From assembly GCF_000745965.1 (NCBI RefSeq), contig NZ_JQKI01000001.1, positions 62,001 through 126,000 on the forward strand: DNA of 64,000 nt, read 5' to 3'. Source of the stretch: Edaphobacter aggregans DSM 19364 (GTDB lineage: Bacteria > Acidobacteriota > Terriglobia > Terriglobales > Acidobacteriaceae). Each line of letters begins with the position of its first letter. Positions within the stretch are counted from its first letter, which is position 1. A model generated the notes under the pieces. It had not been told where the DNA came from, did no database searches, and was given only the letters and a program-made list of their open reading frames with translations. Both the position numbers and the translations under genes were made by a program. Shown here piece after piece: positions 18,106 to 27,326 of this stretch.

Positions 18106-20202
18106 ATGCGGATGAAGCTTGCCGGCCTGCTGCTGGCTGTTGTCTCAACCAGCGCTGCGATGGCGCAGGGAACGGTTCCCACCTTTACCCATACCGTTGC
18201 GGGCAAGACTTACACGCTTGTCGGGAACGATCCCGCGAAAGGGGAGACCACGACGATTCCGACCGTGCTGGTTCCGGTAACTCTCTCGTTTGAGGCGAGG
18301 AAGGTTGCTGGCAAGCCGTTCGCGATGGATGCGAAGGCCGACGTTCCGCGCCTGCTGAGCTCGCCTGTGTTCTCGAAATTCGCATTTGCGAACGGAGGAA
18401 AGACGCAGTACGGCGACGCTCTGTTGCGGGCGACGTTTCCCAAGGCAACCGGCTGGCACACGCTGCTGGGCAAGCCTGAGGTGAAGCCGCTGACGGTGAC
18501 GATTCCCGTGGGCTACGGCTACGTCCTGACCTCGAAGAAGACCGGCGAACACGTCGCGGTGGCCGATATCCAGTTTCTCCAGAAGGAGATCTTCAAGCAG
18601 CTTCCCAAGCAGGACGGCAAGCTGGTGATGCTCGTGGTCCACAACACGACGTTCTATGCGGAAGGCGACGCGACGGTCTGCTGTTCGTGGGGAACGCATG
18701 GCGTCGATACCGCGACGGGCAACTCGTTTGTGTTGGCGACGTATCTGCACGCTGCGCCCGAAGTGGTCGAGGACAAGGACGTTCAGCCGCTGACGCAGCA
18801 GCTTGCGGAGTTCCTGAAGGACCCGCTGCACGATCCGCTCTTCCACGGCGCACGCGGCGTGACGGCTCCCGGCAACGCTGTGAGCTGGATGCGTACGGCG
18901 TCGGCGCAGGGCGGCGATCAGGGGCGCTGCGGCGGCGATCAGGTGGCGACGCGCTACTTCCTGCTGGAGCCGACGGACACGAACCCGAAGAACAACTTTC
19001 CGGCGTCAAAGCCGTTCGTCGCCGCGACGTATCACGTCCAGAACGTCGCTCTGCTGCCGTGGTACGTCGCCGGATCAGACGCGATGGGCGCAACCTACAG
19101 CTTTCCGGATGCGAAGGTGCTGACCGAGCCAGCGAAGCCCTGCCCCGCGCACGGTGCGGCGGGATCTGCTGCTCCTGCAAGACCGACGGTTGAGCCGGTT
19201 GCGCGGACCGGCGGCGACAACGGCCATCGGCTGATCGGGTACTGGGCGGGTTATGGCTCGGCGTCTTCGACTTTCTCGTTGCGCGACGTGTCGCCGCAGT
19301 GGGATTACATTCTGGTCGCATTCGCGACGCCGGACAAGAGCGCGCCGGAGGGAACGATGCAATTCGCTCCGCCGACGGGAATGGATCCCGCGGTCTTCAA
19401 GGCTGACGTTGCGTATCTCAAAAGCACGGGCAAGAAGGTGATGATCTCGCTTGGCGGTGGCGGACAACACTTTACGCTGGCCGATCCGAAGAGCGTGCCC
19501 AACTACGTCGAGTCGGTGACGAAGATCGTCGAGGAGTACGGCTTCGACGGGATCGACATCGACTTCGAGAGCCCGTCGCTCTCGATCGATCCTGGCGACA
19601 CGGACTTCAAACACCCGACGACGCCTTCGATCGTTAACCTGATCGACGCGCTGCGGCAGCTGCACAACCACTTCGGGCCAAACTTCATGATCTCGCTGGT
19701 GCCGGAGGGAACGCAGATTCCGGCGGGTTATCCAAGCTACGGCGGGCAGTTCGGCTCGTACCTGGCGATCACGTACGCGATCAAGGACATCCTCACCTTC
19801 ATCGACGTGCAGGACTACAACACGCCGCCGTTGCAGGGGCTGGACGGCGAGATCTATCAGCCGGGAACGGTCGACTACCACGCGGCGATGACGGAGCTGC
19901 TGCTGCACGGCTTCAACGTGGGCGGCGACCCGAAGTACTTTTTCCCGCCGCTTCCGGCGAAGCAGATCGCGGTTGGCTTCCTGACGGGCGACACGAACGC
20001 CGAGATCGTGAACGGCGCGATGGACTACATCGTCACCGGCAAAGCCCCGGTGGGGGCGACGTACAAGCTGCGGAAGCCCTCGGGCTATCCGGAGATGATC
20101 GGAGCGATGTTCTGGACGATCGACGCAGACCGGAGGGGGAACTACAACTTCTCGAACTCAGTGGGGCCGCTGCTGCATGGATACCCTGCTCCCTCAAAAT
20201 AG
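18106..20202 (+). CDS. Secreted GH18 glycosidase with a large uncharacterised N-terminal domain
   Basis: The 698-residue product has a signal peptide (residues 1 to about 21, ending AMAQ). Residues about 22-340 form a domain I do not recognise; it contains GDATVCCSWGTHG and DQGRCGGDQVATRYFLLEP and could bind a surface or substrate. The C-terminal GH18 barrel starts at HRLIGYWAGYGS, has the strand-3 motif KVMISLGGGG and the catalytic FDGIDIDFE with the proton-donor Glu, and ends with AMFWTIDADR. GH18 enzymes are chitinases or endo-beta-N-acetylglucosaminidases. The ATG at 18106 has GAGGA eight bases upstream, and the signal peptide starts there. Confidence 0.9.
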   Translation: MRMKLAGLLLAVVSTSAAMAQGTVPTFTHTVAGKTYTLVGNDPAKGETTTIPTVLVPVTLSFEARKVAGKPFAMDAKADVPRLLSSPVFSKFAFANGGKTQYGDALLRATFPKATGWHTLLGKPEVKPLTVTIPVGYGYVLTSKKTGEHVAVADIQFLQKEIFKQLPKQDGKLVMLVVHNTTFYAEGDATVCCSWGTHGVDTATGNSFVLATYLHAAPEVVEDKDVQPLTQQLAEFLKDPLHDPLFHGARGVTAPGNAVSWMRTASAQGGDQGRCGGDQVATRYFLLEPTDTNPKNNFPASKPFVAATYHVQNVALLPWYVAGSDAMGATYSFPDAKVLTEPAKPCPAHGAAGSAAPARPTVEPVARTGGDNGHRLIGYWAGYGSASSTFSLRDVSPQWDYILVAFATPDKSAPEGTMQFAPPTGMDPAVFKADVAYLKSTGKKVMISLGGGGQHFTLADPKSVPNYVESVTKIVEEYGFDGIDIDFESPSLSIDPGDTDFKHPTTPSIVNLIDALRQLHNHFGPNFMISLVPEGTQIPAGYPSYGGQFGSYLAITYAIKDILTFIDVQDYNTPPLQGLDGEIYQPGTVDYHAAMTELLLHGFNVGGDPKYFFPPLPAKQIAVGFLTGDTNAEIVNGAMDYIVTGKAPVGATYKLRKPSGYPEMIGAMFWTIDADRRGNYNFSNSVGPLLHGYPAPSK

Positions 20203-20332
20203 GCAAATTATTGATTTTTATTGAGTTAGATTGGCCGCTTATGAGGCAAAATAAGGATTCCAGAGGGGGCAGGATCAAGATAAGTGGTTATTCCCGGGAT
20301 ACCTTCCCAGACTTTTTCTTTTTTCGGCTAAA

Positions 20333-20365
20333 GAATACTTTGCGCAAATGGAGGAGGAGCGACCT
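20333..20365 (-). repeat. TGCAAAGTATTCA-type dispersed repeat, partial copy C
   Basis: On the minus strand reads TTTGCGCAAAGTATTCTTTAGCC directly after the TetR stop codon (key part: GCGCAAAGTATTC then TTAGCC), matching the core of copies at 4572-4632 and 56187-56310. The rest of the 160-base spacer (20203-20332) shows no gene. Confidence 0.5.
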
Positions 20366-21013
20366 CTAGTGCGCCGTTAACTCTGCCTCAACCGGCTCGT
20401 GCAGCGCTCCCGATGAGTGCGGCGCGCCCGAAGAGACCGTCGCTAGGATCGGGAAGACTAAATTCATGATCGGCTGCACTGCCTCGGCAGCAGGCTGGTG
20501 ATTCGGTGTATAGAACCACTGCTTCACGGCGCCGTAGATCGCCCACGCAGCCGTCGTCGCGACGATCTCCGGAGTAAGGCCCTCAGGCACAGCCTTGTTC
20601 TCAATGCCCGCGAGAAGCGTGCGCCGGATCGCCGCAACAATCCCCGCCTCCATCAGCGGCTCAAAGGCGCTGTTCCGGTTGCAATCCTGCGGATCGGCGT
20701 GTGTAGCCGTCAAGTAATCGCAGGTCGCGAGAATAATCGCGCTCGCCGCCGAGGGACATGTCCCATCGAACATCACGTTGCGCTCGGCAAGCAGCTTATG
20801 AAAGCCCCCCGCCACCATCGCATCCAGCAGGGCAAACTTGTCCGTGTAGTGGTCGTAGAAAGTCGCGCGGTTGACGTCGGCCAATGCCGTAATGTCGTGG
20901 ACCGAGATCTCCTCGAAGCCCTTTTGCGACATTAGATTGCGCAGAGCTCCCTGGAGGGCCTGACGGGTCCTTCGGATTCGTGGATCGCGAACTTCGCAGT
21001 CAGAGATTGGCAT
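20366..21013 (-). CDS. TetR/AcrR-family transcriptional regulator
   Basis: The 215-residue protein has the TetR DNA-binding domain at about residues 12-60: RTRQALQGALRNLMSQKGFE, then ISVHDITALADVNRATFYDH and a YTDKFALLDA helix. The C-terminal ligand domain is all-alpha and not assigned. It is divergent from an azoreductase gene. An imperfect inverted repeat typical of TetR operators lies between them. The natural ligand is probably a quinone, azo compound or other electrophile, by analogy with other azoreductase regulators. Confidence 0.92.
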   Translation of the reverse strand: MPISDCEVRDPRIRRTRQALQGALRNLMSQKGFEEISVHDITALADVNRATFYDHYTDKFALLDAMVAGGFHKLLAERNVMFDGTCPSAASAIILATCDYLTATHADPQDCNRNSAFEPLMEAGIVAAIRRTLLAGIENKAVPEGLTPEIVATTAAWAIYGAVKQWFYTPNHQPAAEAVQPIMNLVFPILATVSSGAPHSSGALHEPVEAELTAH

Positions 21014-21083
21014 AAGCTATCGTTTCCAGCAGCTCGCTACTTCTGTGTATTAGAGGCTACCAGAGAGAAAAAGAATCGCCGCG

Positions 21084-21123
21084 ACAACATATGTCGTCAT
21101 ATAAGGTGTCCGACATACGTTGT
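21084..21123. promoter_or_regulatory. Probable TetR operator in the tetR-azoR spacer
   Basis: ACAACATATGTCG (21084-21096) and CGACATACGTTGT (21111-21123) are inverted repeats matching at 12 of 13 positions with a 14-base spacer. Each arm is itself nearly palindromic, as if two dimers bind side by side. The site lies between the two divergent genes and would overlap their promoters. Confidence 0.7.
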
Positions 21124-21159
21124 TTAGACGTTGAATGTCGGCCAAGGAGAGCAAAGGTT

Positions 21160-21780
21160 ATGCCGACACTTCTACAGATCAACTCCAGTCCTCTACCGAC
21201 CTCCATCAGCAGCGAGCTGACAGCCGAGTTTGCCAAAGCATGGAAAGCGAAGAATCCCGCGGGAACCGTGATCCGCCGCAATCTCTCGGACGCGCCCCCG
21301 AAGCCGGTCGACCAGACCTGGATCGGCGCAGCGTACACCCCTGAGGGCGGGCGCACCGACGAGCAGAAGGCCGTCCTCGCCGTCTCCGACGCCTTGATCG
21401 CCGAGCTCCAGCAGGCCGACGAGATCGTGATCGGTGTGGCGATGCACAACTTCAGCATTCCCTCAGTGCTCAAGCTCTGGATCGACCAGGTCGCCCGCAG
21501 CGGCAAGACCTTCCAGTACGGCGCGAACGGCCCGGAGGGTCTGCTCAAGGGCAAGAAGGCGACCGTGCTGGTCGCGAGCGGAGGCGTCTACGAGGCCGGA
21601 ACCCCGGCGGCCACGATGAACTTCGTCGAGCCGTACCTCCGCGCAGTGCTCGGATTCCTCGGAATCACGGACGTGAATTTCGTGAACGCGAGCGGCGCCG
21701 CACAGATCATGATGGGCGCAATCGACCGCGAGGCCTTCCTGAAGCCGACGCTCGAGCAGGTGCGAGCCCTGGCGGCGTAA
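21160..21780 (+). CDS. azoR: FMN-dependent NADH:quinone/azo oxidoreductase AzoR
   Basis: The 206-residue flavodoxin-fold protein begins MPTLLQINSSPL with the phosphate-binding SSP loop. It has the AzoR motifs AMHNFSIPSVLKLWIDQVAR and GKTFQYGANGPEGLLKGKKA, and a VASGGVY loop that contacts FMN. It reduces azo dyes and quinones by two electrons using NADH, protecting against thiol and quinone stress. The start at 21160 has AAGGAGA about nine bases upstream; an in-frame ATG at 21091 would add 23 residues within the operator region. It is controlled by the divergent TetR gene if the operator call is right. Confidence 0.94.
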   Translation: MPTLLQINSSPLPTSISSELTAEFAKAWKAKNPAGTVIRRNLSDAPPKPVDQTWIGAAYTPEGGRTDEQKAVLAVSDALIAELQQADEIVIGVAMHNFSIPSVLKLWIDQVARSGKTFQYGANGPEGLLKGKKATVLVASGGVYEAGTPAATMNFVEPYLRAVLGFLGITDVNFVNASGAAQIMMGAIDREAFLKPTLEQVRALAA

Positions 21781-21867
21781 GGCTCGGAACTCGTACGAAC
21801 ATGCGCATCAGCGCAGAACGTTCGGAGACCTGCAGTGTGACGTGTTGACGGAGGAGGGGCTGGACTG

Positions 21868-21900
21868 GGATGCTGACGGAAGCATCCGGGCCCGGCTCCT
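21868..21900 (+). terminator. Possible weak terminator after azoR
   Basis: GGATGC (21868-21873) pairs with GCATCC (21882-21887), followed by a CCGGGCCCGG palindrome and CTCCTTTTCC. The U tract is short, so the call is weak. Confidence 0.3.
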
Positions 21901-21935
21901 TTTCCATTTAAGACATCGCACTCACGCGAGGCCTG

Positions 21936-24900
21936 ATGAACGCGCGGTCGCACGGTTTCTCTTCTCTCGGGAGAACGATCTTTCTCGGCTGGCTGCTGCT
22001 GGCTGCCGGAGCGGCGAGTCTTTGCGCACGCGCCCAGTCGCCTTCCGCGACCCAGCCGCTTTCCGCCGCGCCTGAGGCCGTTACGCCCATCACAATCGTG
22101 CGCCAGGCGGGCCACGAGGATGGTGTGGCCCAGATCGTCGAGAAGGGGAAGAAGAAGCCGCGCAAGATCGCTCCACATGCCGTGTCGGCGTGGAGGGTGA
22201 GAGGCGGCGACGGCGCGCTGGTGGTGGTGCTGCAGCCGGCAAAGGGCAGACTGCCGAAGCAGTACATCCTGCGCTACTACGACCTGGACACCGGACGCCG
22301 ACGAGTGCTGGGCAGGATCCCCATGAGTACGGCCTCCTTGGTGGAGACAAAGGCAACGGATGAGCGCTGGGCGTTCGCGCTGAGCGGAACCGACGTGACG
22401 ACCGGTAAGCCCTTCATCGTGGTTGGAGACGACCAGGCGATTCCGGGGCTGCTGCCCGGCGGCGCTTCACCGGCGTTTCACGACGACACGACCGTGAGCT
22501 ACACCGAGGCGGGCGCGACGAAGACCGCGAGGCTCGGCGTTCTGCTGGGCAGGGAGCTACGCGACATCTACGCTCCTCCGCAGACAGCGCAGACGGCTCC
22601 GAAGTTCCTGCAGGTCTTTCCGAACGGCGATGCGATGGTGGAGCTGAAGGACGGATCGATCCAGAAGGCGCGGTGGCGCACCAACGGCGAGATCGTGGAC
22701 CTGATCGGAGATAAGGCCACGTATGCCGTGCCGGTGAGCGGCCTGATGGCGGTGAAGGGTGTCCCGGCGGGTCAGCGATTGGGAGTGCGCCTGTTACAGG
22801 ATCTCTCGTCGCGCACAACGCATGAAGGCGATGTGGTCAAGTCGGTTTCGATTACCCCTGTGGTAGTGAATGGGGAGATTTTGATTCCGGCGGGCACGAC
22901 GCTTGAAGGCAAGGTCGTGCAGGCGGACGGGGTGGGGTGGGGGTTCAAGCACGAGAGGGCTTCGCTGACGATTGACTGGACGAAGGCGACGCTGCCGGAT
23001 GGCCGGGTGCTGGACGTGGACATGCGCGTGTACGAAGTGGAGAACGCGCAGGAGAAGGTGACCGAGACAGGCAAGATCCAGGGGATTCGGTCGACGGGGA
23101 CGATCGGGTACACGGTGCAGAATGGCGTTCTGGCGTTTGCGGGCATCGATCCGATCGCCTACATCTTCGCTGCGGCGTCGGGCTCGGCAGTGCTGGGATT
23201 CGCCGAGCCGGAGATCCTGTATCCCGGCGGCACGGAGTTGCTCCTGGTGAACGTGAGGCCGTTGATTACATCGACATCGTATCCGTCCTCGATGACGCCG
23301 ATGGAGAAGGACGCCGCCGGACGCGAGCAGCTGCAGGCCTTCGTGAAGAAGCTGCCGTTCCGCACGCGCACCAAGGGATCGAACAAGCCCTCCGACATTA
23401 CGAACCTGGTATTTATCGGCGATCCCGCGGCTCTGGAGCGTGCGTTCACGGCGGCGGGGTGGCTGGAGACCGACGAGCTGTATGCAGCGTCGACGTTCAA
23501 GACGGTGAAGACGCTGACCGGCAACCAGGCCTACATGCAAGCTCCGATGTCGGTGCTGCTGCTCGAGGAGCGTGCGCCGATCCTGACGTTGAGCAAGACG
23601 ACGAACAGCTTTGCGTCGCGCCACCATCTGCGCATCTTTCCAACAACGGAGCGCTATGACGGAGAGACGGTGCTTACCTCGTCGTCGACGCAGGACATCG
23701 GGATTGCATTCTCGAAGAAGCAGAAGACATTCATTCACGTGATCGACCAGCAGATCGATAACGAGCGCTCGAAGGTTGTGAACGACCTGATGTTCACCGG
23801 CTGCGTCGAGAGCCTGGACATGGTGGAGCGGCCGTGGGTCCCGCGCGACGCGTACAACTCAACCGGCGACCGGCTGCTGACGGATGGCGAGGCGGCGGTG
23901 ATTCGTTTGAACAACTGTGACCATCCGCATACGACGCCGACGACGCCTGCTCCGGCACCGAACCGCACACAGCGCGCGACGCGCGATACGTCGCTGACGA
24001 TACGAAGCGATCTCTATCGCGGTAACTTCATCTACATGGGGATTGCGGGCATATTGCAGGCCCGCAACTATCTCCGCAGCGCAAGCGAGCTGCCTGCGGA
24101 GACTGGAGCGTGGCGCAAGACCGACGCATCGGGGGCGGACTATACGGCACTTGACTCAAGCGGCAGCCTGTCGGGGGCGGATCGATCGAACACGACGACT
24201 GCCGAACTGCATGAGAGGCAGACGGGCGAGTTCAACCCGACACCGACCGCTGAGGACCTGGCGGCGATCGAGAAGGCCAAAGCGGACCACAAGTGGGACC
24301 CTCCGCGGTACGAGTTCGCGGTGCACGGCGGCTACATGCACATGCGCGAGGACTATCTTTCAGCGGTGGGCGTGATTGAGTACTCGTCCGTTCCCACGAA
24401 TCCCACGTATTTCATCTTCCTCGCGGACAACGTCGGCGATGGATGGGCCGCGGGCGGCTCGGTGACGTTGAACAGCTGGAAACACTTCTCGAATGAGTTT
24501 TCCTACTTCCGCCAGCAGGTGAAGTATGAACTGAATTCGATTAACGCGACGATTCCGCCGGGGACAGACGTTATCTTTACCGACGAAGACCTGGTGACGG
24601 ATCGCATTGGGCTGGTGACGCGGCAGTTCGAGTACAACCTGCTGATCCATGCGACGAAGCCGACCTCGCGGTGGCGGCCGTATGCCGCGGTGGGACCGGT
24701 GCTGCAGCTGATTGCGCTGAACGGATCACCACTGAAGAAGCCTGCGGGACCGTTCAATCTAGGTTTGAAGAACATCGGGCTTATCAAGGCTGCGTTCGAC
24801 TTCGGCAGGACAGCTCCGCTGGATGGAGGGGGAATCTTCCAGTTCGGCCTGCAGTATGGCGCGGGCGTGAAGTTCAGGGTGACGCCGCGTCTGACGATTC

Positions 24901-25073
24901 GCGCGGACTTCCGCGAGACATGGAGCAGGAATCCGGACATCATCGCGGACTCGTACCAAGACTACGACTCGAACGAACTCGATGAGACGTACACCACAGA
25001 CGTCCTCCGGGTAGGCCCGGAGAAGAAGTTTCTGCAGGACCGGTACACGGTGGGCGTGGCGTTCACCTTCTAG
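21936..25073 (+). CDS. Large envelope protein with LssY C-terminal domain and beta-barrel end
   Basis: The 1045-residue protein has a signal peptide (about residues 1-33, ending CARAQ). Residues about 275-360 form a beta-rich domain (VVKSVSITPVVVNGEILIPA), and a hydrophobic stretch TIGYTVQNGVLAFAGIDPIA is near 390-410. Residues about 460-650 match the LssY C-terminal domain: NLVFIGDPAALERAFTAAGW, LYAASTFKTVKTL, RHHLRIFPT, DIGIAFSKK and a FTGCVES end. The last roughly 260 residues are alternating beta strands ending GVAFTF, typical of an outer-membrane barrel. LssY_C is usually fused to phosphatase-like membrane domains, so a barrel fusion is notable. The function is unknown. Confidence 0.75.
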   Translation: MNARSHGFSSLGRTIFLGWLLLAAGAASLCARAQSPSATQPLSAAPEAVTPITIVRQAGHEDGVAQIVEKGKKKPRKIAPHAVSAWRVRGGDGALVVVLQPAKGRLPKQYILRYYDLDTGRRRVLGRIPMSTASLVETKATDERWAFALSGTDVTTGKPFIVVGDDQAIPGLLPGGASPAFHDDTTVSYTEAGATKTARLGVLLGRELRDIYAPPQTAQTAPKFLQVFPNGDAMVELKDGSIQKARWRTNGEIVDLIGDKATYAVPVSGLMAVKGVPAGQRLGVRLLQDLSSRTTHEGDVVKSVSITPVVVNGEILIPAGTTLEGKVVQADGVGWGFKHERASLTIDWTKATLPDGRVLDVDMRVYEVENAQEKVTETGKIQGIRSTGTIGYTVQNGVLAFAGIDPIAYIFAAASGSAVLGFAEPEILYPGGTELLLVNVRPLITSTSYPSSMTPMEKDAAGREQLQAFVKKLPFRTRTKGSNKPSDITNLVFIGDPAALERAFTAAGWLETDELYAASTFKTVKTLTGNQAYMQAPMSVLLLEERAPILTLSKTTNSFASRHHLRIFPTTERYDGETVLTSSSTQDIGIAFSKKQKTFIHVIDQQIDNERSKVVNDLMFTGCVESLDMVERPWVPRDAYNSTGDRLLTDGEAAVIRLNNCDHPHTTPTTPAPAPNRTQRATRDTSLTIRSDLYRGNFIYMGIAGILQARNYLRSASELPAETGAWRKTDASGADYTALDSSGSLSGADRSNTTTAELHERQTGEFNPTPTAEDLAAIEKAKADHKWDPPRYEFAVHGGYMHMREDYLSAVGVIEYSSVPTNPTYFIFLADNVGDGWAAGGSVTLNSWKHFSNEFSYFRQQVKYELNSINATIPPGTDVIFTDEDLVTDRIGLVTRQFEYNLLIHATKPTSRWRPYAAVGPVLQLIALNGSPLKKPAGPFNLGLKNIGLIKAAFDFGRTAPLDGGGIFQFGLQYGAGVKFRVTPRLTIRADFRETWSRNPDIIADSYQDYDSNELDETYTTDVLRVGPEKKFLQDRYTVGVAFTF

Positions 25074-25133
25074 TGGTTAGTGAGTAGTGGTTCATTGAAG
25101 AAGAAAGGCTAATCACTAACCACTAATCACTTC
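25074..25133. repeat. Tandem/inverted short repeats between convergent genes
   Basis: TAGTGGTTAGTGAGTAGTGG on the left pairs with CTAATCACTAACCACTAATC on the right, around an A/G-rich loop. It may act as a bidirectional terminator, though it lacks a GC-rich stem. It resembles other short-period repeats at 13655-13681 and 54431-54468. Confidence 0.6.
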
Positions 25134-25134
25134 C

Positions 25135-25610
25135 TCAATCGGCGATACCGGGATCAGGAGTGTCGATGCCGAGAGCGGTGGCCAGCGCATTCAGGTGGTC
25201 CTGCTCGTCGCGCAGGATCTCGCGGAGGTCTTCGCCGAGCGCGAACTCATTAAGCTCATCCGCCTGCTTGATCCGGCGGCGATAGTTGCGAATTGTCTCC
25301 TTCTCGTTCTCGAGATCGAAGCGCAGCATATCCTCGGCCTCGTCGGAGGTCTTCACAGGCTTGGGCGTGACGGCGGGCATGCCCCCATGAGGTCGATCCA
25401 GTAGCTGACCTTGAGCGCGTGGGCGAGCTCTTCCTTGGCGTGGACCTCGAGCTCACCGGCGATGTTCATGTAGGCCGCGCCTTTGAGAACCTGCGAGTAG
25501 TTCACGTAGGCGATGATGGCCTGGTACTCGCGCTCGAGGTCCTGGTTAAGAAGCTCGACGATCCTTTCACGGGTTATGGCAGTGCTGGGTGCTGCTGCTG
25601 TCGTAGCCAT
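25135..25610 (-). pseudogene. Ferritin-like four-helix protein, single frameshift
   Basis: The first part (25610 to about 25385) encodes LLNQDLEREYQAIIAYVNYS and ELEVHAKEELAHALKVSYWI, with the Glu and ExxH residues of a ferritin di-iron site. The second part (about 25384 to 25135) begins MPAVTPKPVKTSDEAEDML and encodes ENEKETIRNYRRRI and RDEQDHLNALA, which supply the second Glu and ExxH. The two halves form one bacterioferritin-like protein of about 158 residues, but the frame changes at a run of five G (25382-25386 complement) where six would restore it. The total length is one base short of a multiple of three. If intact, it would oxidise and store iron. Confidence 0.8.
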
Positions 25611-25692
25611 TTCTTCTTTCTCCAAGGAAGACTTTAAGACCCTCAGTGAGATGCAGAAAGAATGCGAGGCGTTCTCCGGCTGAGTGTTAAGG

Positions 25693-26748
25693 TCAACCGG
25701 CGAGCGTGGGGTAGTCGGTGTAGCCGTGCGGGCCGGGAGCGTAGAAGGTGTTGGGCTCGGGACGGTTGAGCTCGGCGCGGCGGCGGAAGCGGCCGACAAG
25801 GTCGGGGTTGGCGATGAAAAGCTTGCCGTAGGCGACGGCGTCGGCCTTGCCCTCGTCGAGCAGCTGCTGGCCGGTCTGCTGGTCCAGCGCCTCGTTGGCC
25901 ACCAAGACGCCGCCGAAGGCCTCCTTGAGGTGCGGGCCGATGGAGTCGGGGCCGACGTGCTCGCGCGCAGCGATGAAGGCGAGGTTGCGCTTGGCGAGTT
26001 CCTGCGCGACGTAGGTGAAGGTCGCGGTTGGGTCGGAGTCGGAGATGCCGTGCGAGTCGCCGCGCGGAGCCAGGTGCATGCCAACACGCCCCGGTCCCCA
26101 GACAGAGATAGCGGCGTCCGCGGCTTCGAGCAGGAAGCGCGCGCGGTTCTCGATGGGGCCACCGTACTCGTCGGTGCGCTGGTTGGAGCCGTCCTGGAGG
26201 AACTGGTCGATCAGATAGCCGTTGGCTCCGTGGAGCTCAACGCCGTCGAAGCCGGCAGCCTGCGCATTCTGCGCTCCGCGACGGTAGGCCTCGATGGTCT
26301 GCTTGATCTCGTCGAGGGTGAGGGCGCGAGGGGTGGGGTAGTCGCGCTGGGGGCGGAGGAGGCTGACGAGGCCCTTGGCGGCGATGGCGCTGGGAGCGAC
26401 GGGCTGTTTGCCGTTGAGAAGCTCGGGGTCGGAGATGCGGCCGACGTGCCAGATCTGCGCGAAGATGTGCCCGCCCTGCGCGTGCACGGCCTTCACGATG
26501 GGCTTCCAAGCCTCCACCTGCTCCTTCGACCAGATGCCGGGAACACTGGCGTAGCCGACGCCCATGGGGTCGACGGGGATGCCCTCGGAGATGATGAGCC
26601 CGGCAGAGGCGCGCTGCGCATAGTACTCGACCATGATGGGCGTGGGAATGTGGTCGGCCGTGCCACGCAGTCGCGTGAGCGGAGCCATGAAGATTCGGTT
26701 GGGAAGGTGAAGGTCGCCGAGCTGGATGGAATCGAAGAGGGAGGGCAT
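25693..26748 (-). CDS. Old Yellow Enzyme family alkene reductase
   Basis: FMN-dependent NAD(P)H enzyme that reduces activated C=C bonds, nitro compounds or nitrate esters. The 351-residue TIM barrel shows NRIFMAPLTRLRG near the N-terminus, QIWHVGR, the substrate-binding GVELHGANGYLIDQF with the His/Asn pair, and NRARFLLEA; VAYGKLFIANPDL is the phosphate-binding end. Length matches the NemA group. The gene is isolated, with the DUF2199 remnant upstream. Confidence 0.93.
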   Translation of the reverse strand: MPSLFDSIQLGDLHLPNRIFMAPLTRLRGTADHIPTPIMVEYYAQRASAGLIISEGIPVDPMGVGYASVPGIWSKEQVEAWKPIVKAVHAQGGHIFAQIWHVGRISDPELLNGKQPVAPSAIAAKGLVSLLRPQRDYPTPRALTLDEIKQTIEAYRRGAQNAQAAGFDGVELHGANGYLIDQFLQDGSNQRTDEYGGPIENRARFLLEAADAAISVWGPGRVGMHLAPRGDSHGISDSDPTATFTYVAQELAKRNLAFIAAREHVGPDSIGPHLKEAFGGVLVANEALDQQTGQQLLDEGKADAVAYGKLFIANPDLVGRFRRRAELNRPEPNTFYAPGPHGYTDYPTLAG

Positions 26749-26821
26749 CTGTTCTCCGTTGAGATTTGATTACGGATAGTTAGATGAGCGGCGAAAGGTG
26801 AACGATGCGAACCGGAAGTGG

Positions 26822-27314
26822 TTAGTGCATGAACGTGCTTGCAATCTCTGCAACTCGTTCCTGAGATGCCGTTCGTTTGCTCATCCAAAAGCGCGTGGCC
26901 TTCGACTATTTGAATACTAGGGCGAGTTGGAAGCGGGTTTGTCGTTAGAGCGACTCGAAGTCCCAAAGAAGATTGAGAACAGGCTGGAAGTTTGTTCGCA
27001 AGATGTCCGGTATACGGTGGCGTCGTTTCACGACCTTCGACAAACCATTTTTGATAGATATCAACGAAGTCATAAGAACTGACTTCAACCCACGCGAGCC
27101 ATGCGAAGGGTTCGTCGCTATTGTCGACCGGTATTTCTATGCGTCCGATGATAAAGAATCGTTCTTCGTCGAGGAAACACTGGTCAGAACTACACTGTCC
27201 TCGAAGACTCTGCTCTTCAGGTGATCGTTCGGCCCATGCGTCGGGTGACGGCACACCCCAGACTAGAGGTGGGCCGTCATGCGTTAGCCCGCAATTGGCA
27301 CAGACGAAGGACAT
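26822..27314 (-). pseudogene. DUF2199 protein, frameshifted near the C-terminus
   Basis: Begins MSFVCANCGLTHDGPPLVWG with a CxxC zinc-like pair and continues CFLDEERFFIIGRIEIPV, FAWLAWVEVSSYDF and TPPYTGHLANKLP, the DUF2199 pattern in order. After EQTNGIS the frame runs on into the next gene, whereas a shifted frame gives QERVAEIASTFMH and a stop at 26822, the usual family end. The total length is one base over a multiple of three, so one base was gained or two lost near 26860. Only the last 13 residues are affected. The domain function is unknown. Confidence 0.75.
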
Positions 27315-27326
27315 TCAGTCTTCACT

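Noticed and set aside
25353..26162. 269-codon minus-strand frame overlapping the ferritin-like and OYE genes
   Set aside because: Only its last part (MATTAAAP onward) is real coding; the first part is an out-of-frame shadow of the OYE gene.
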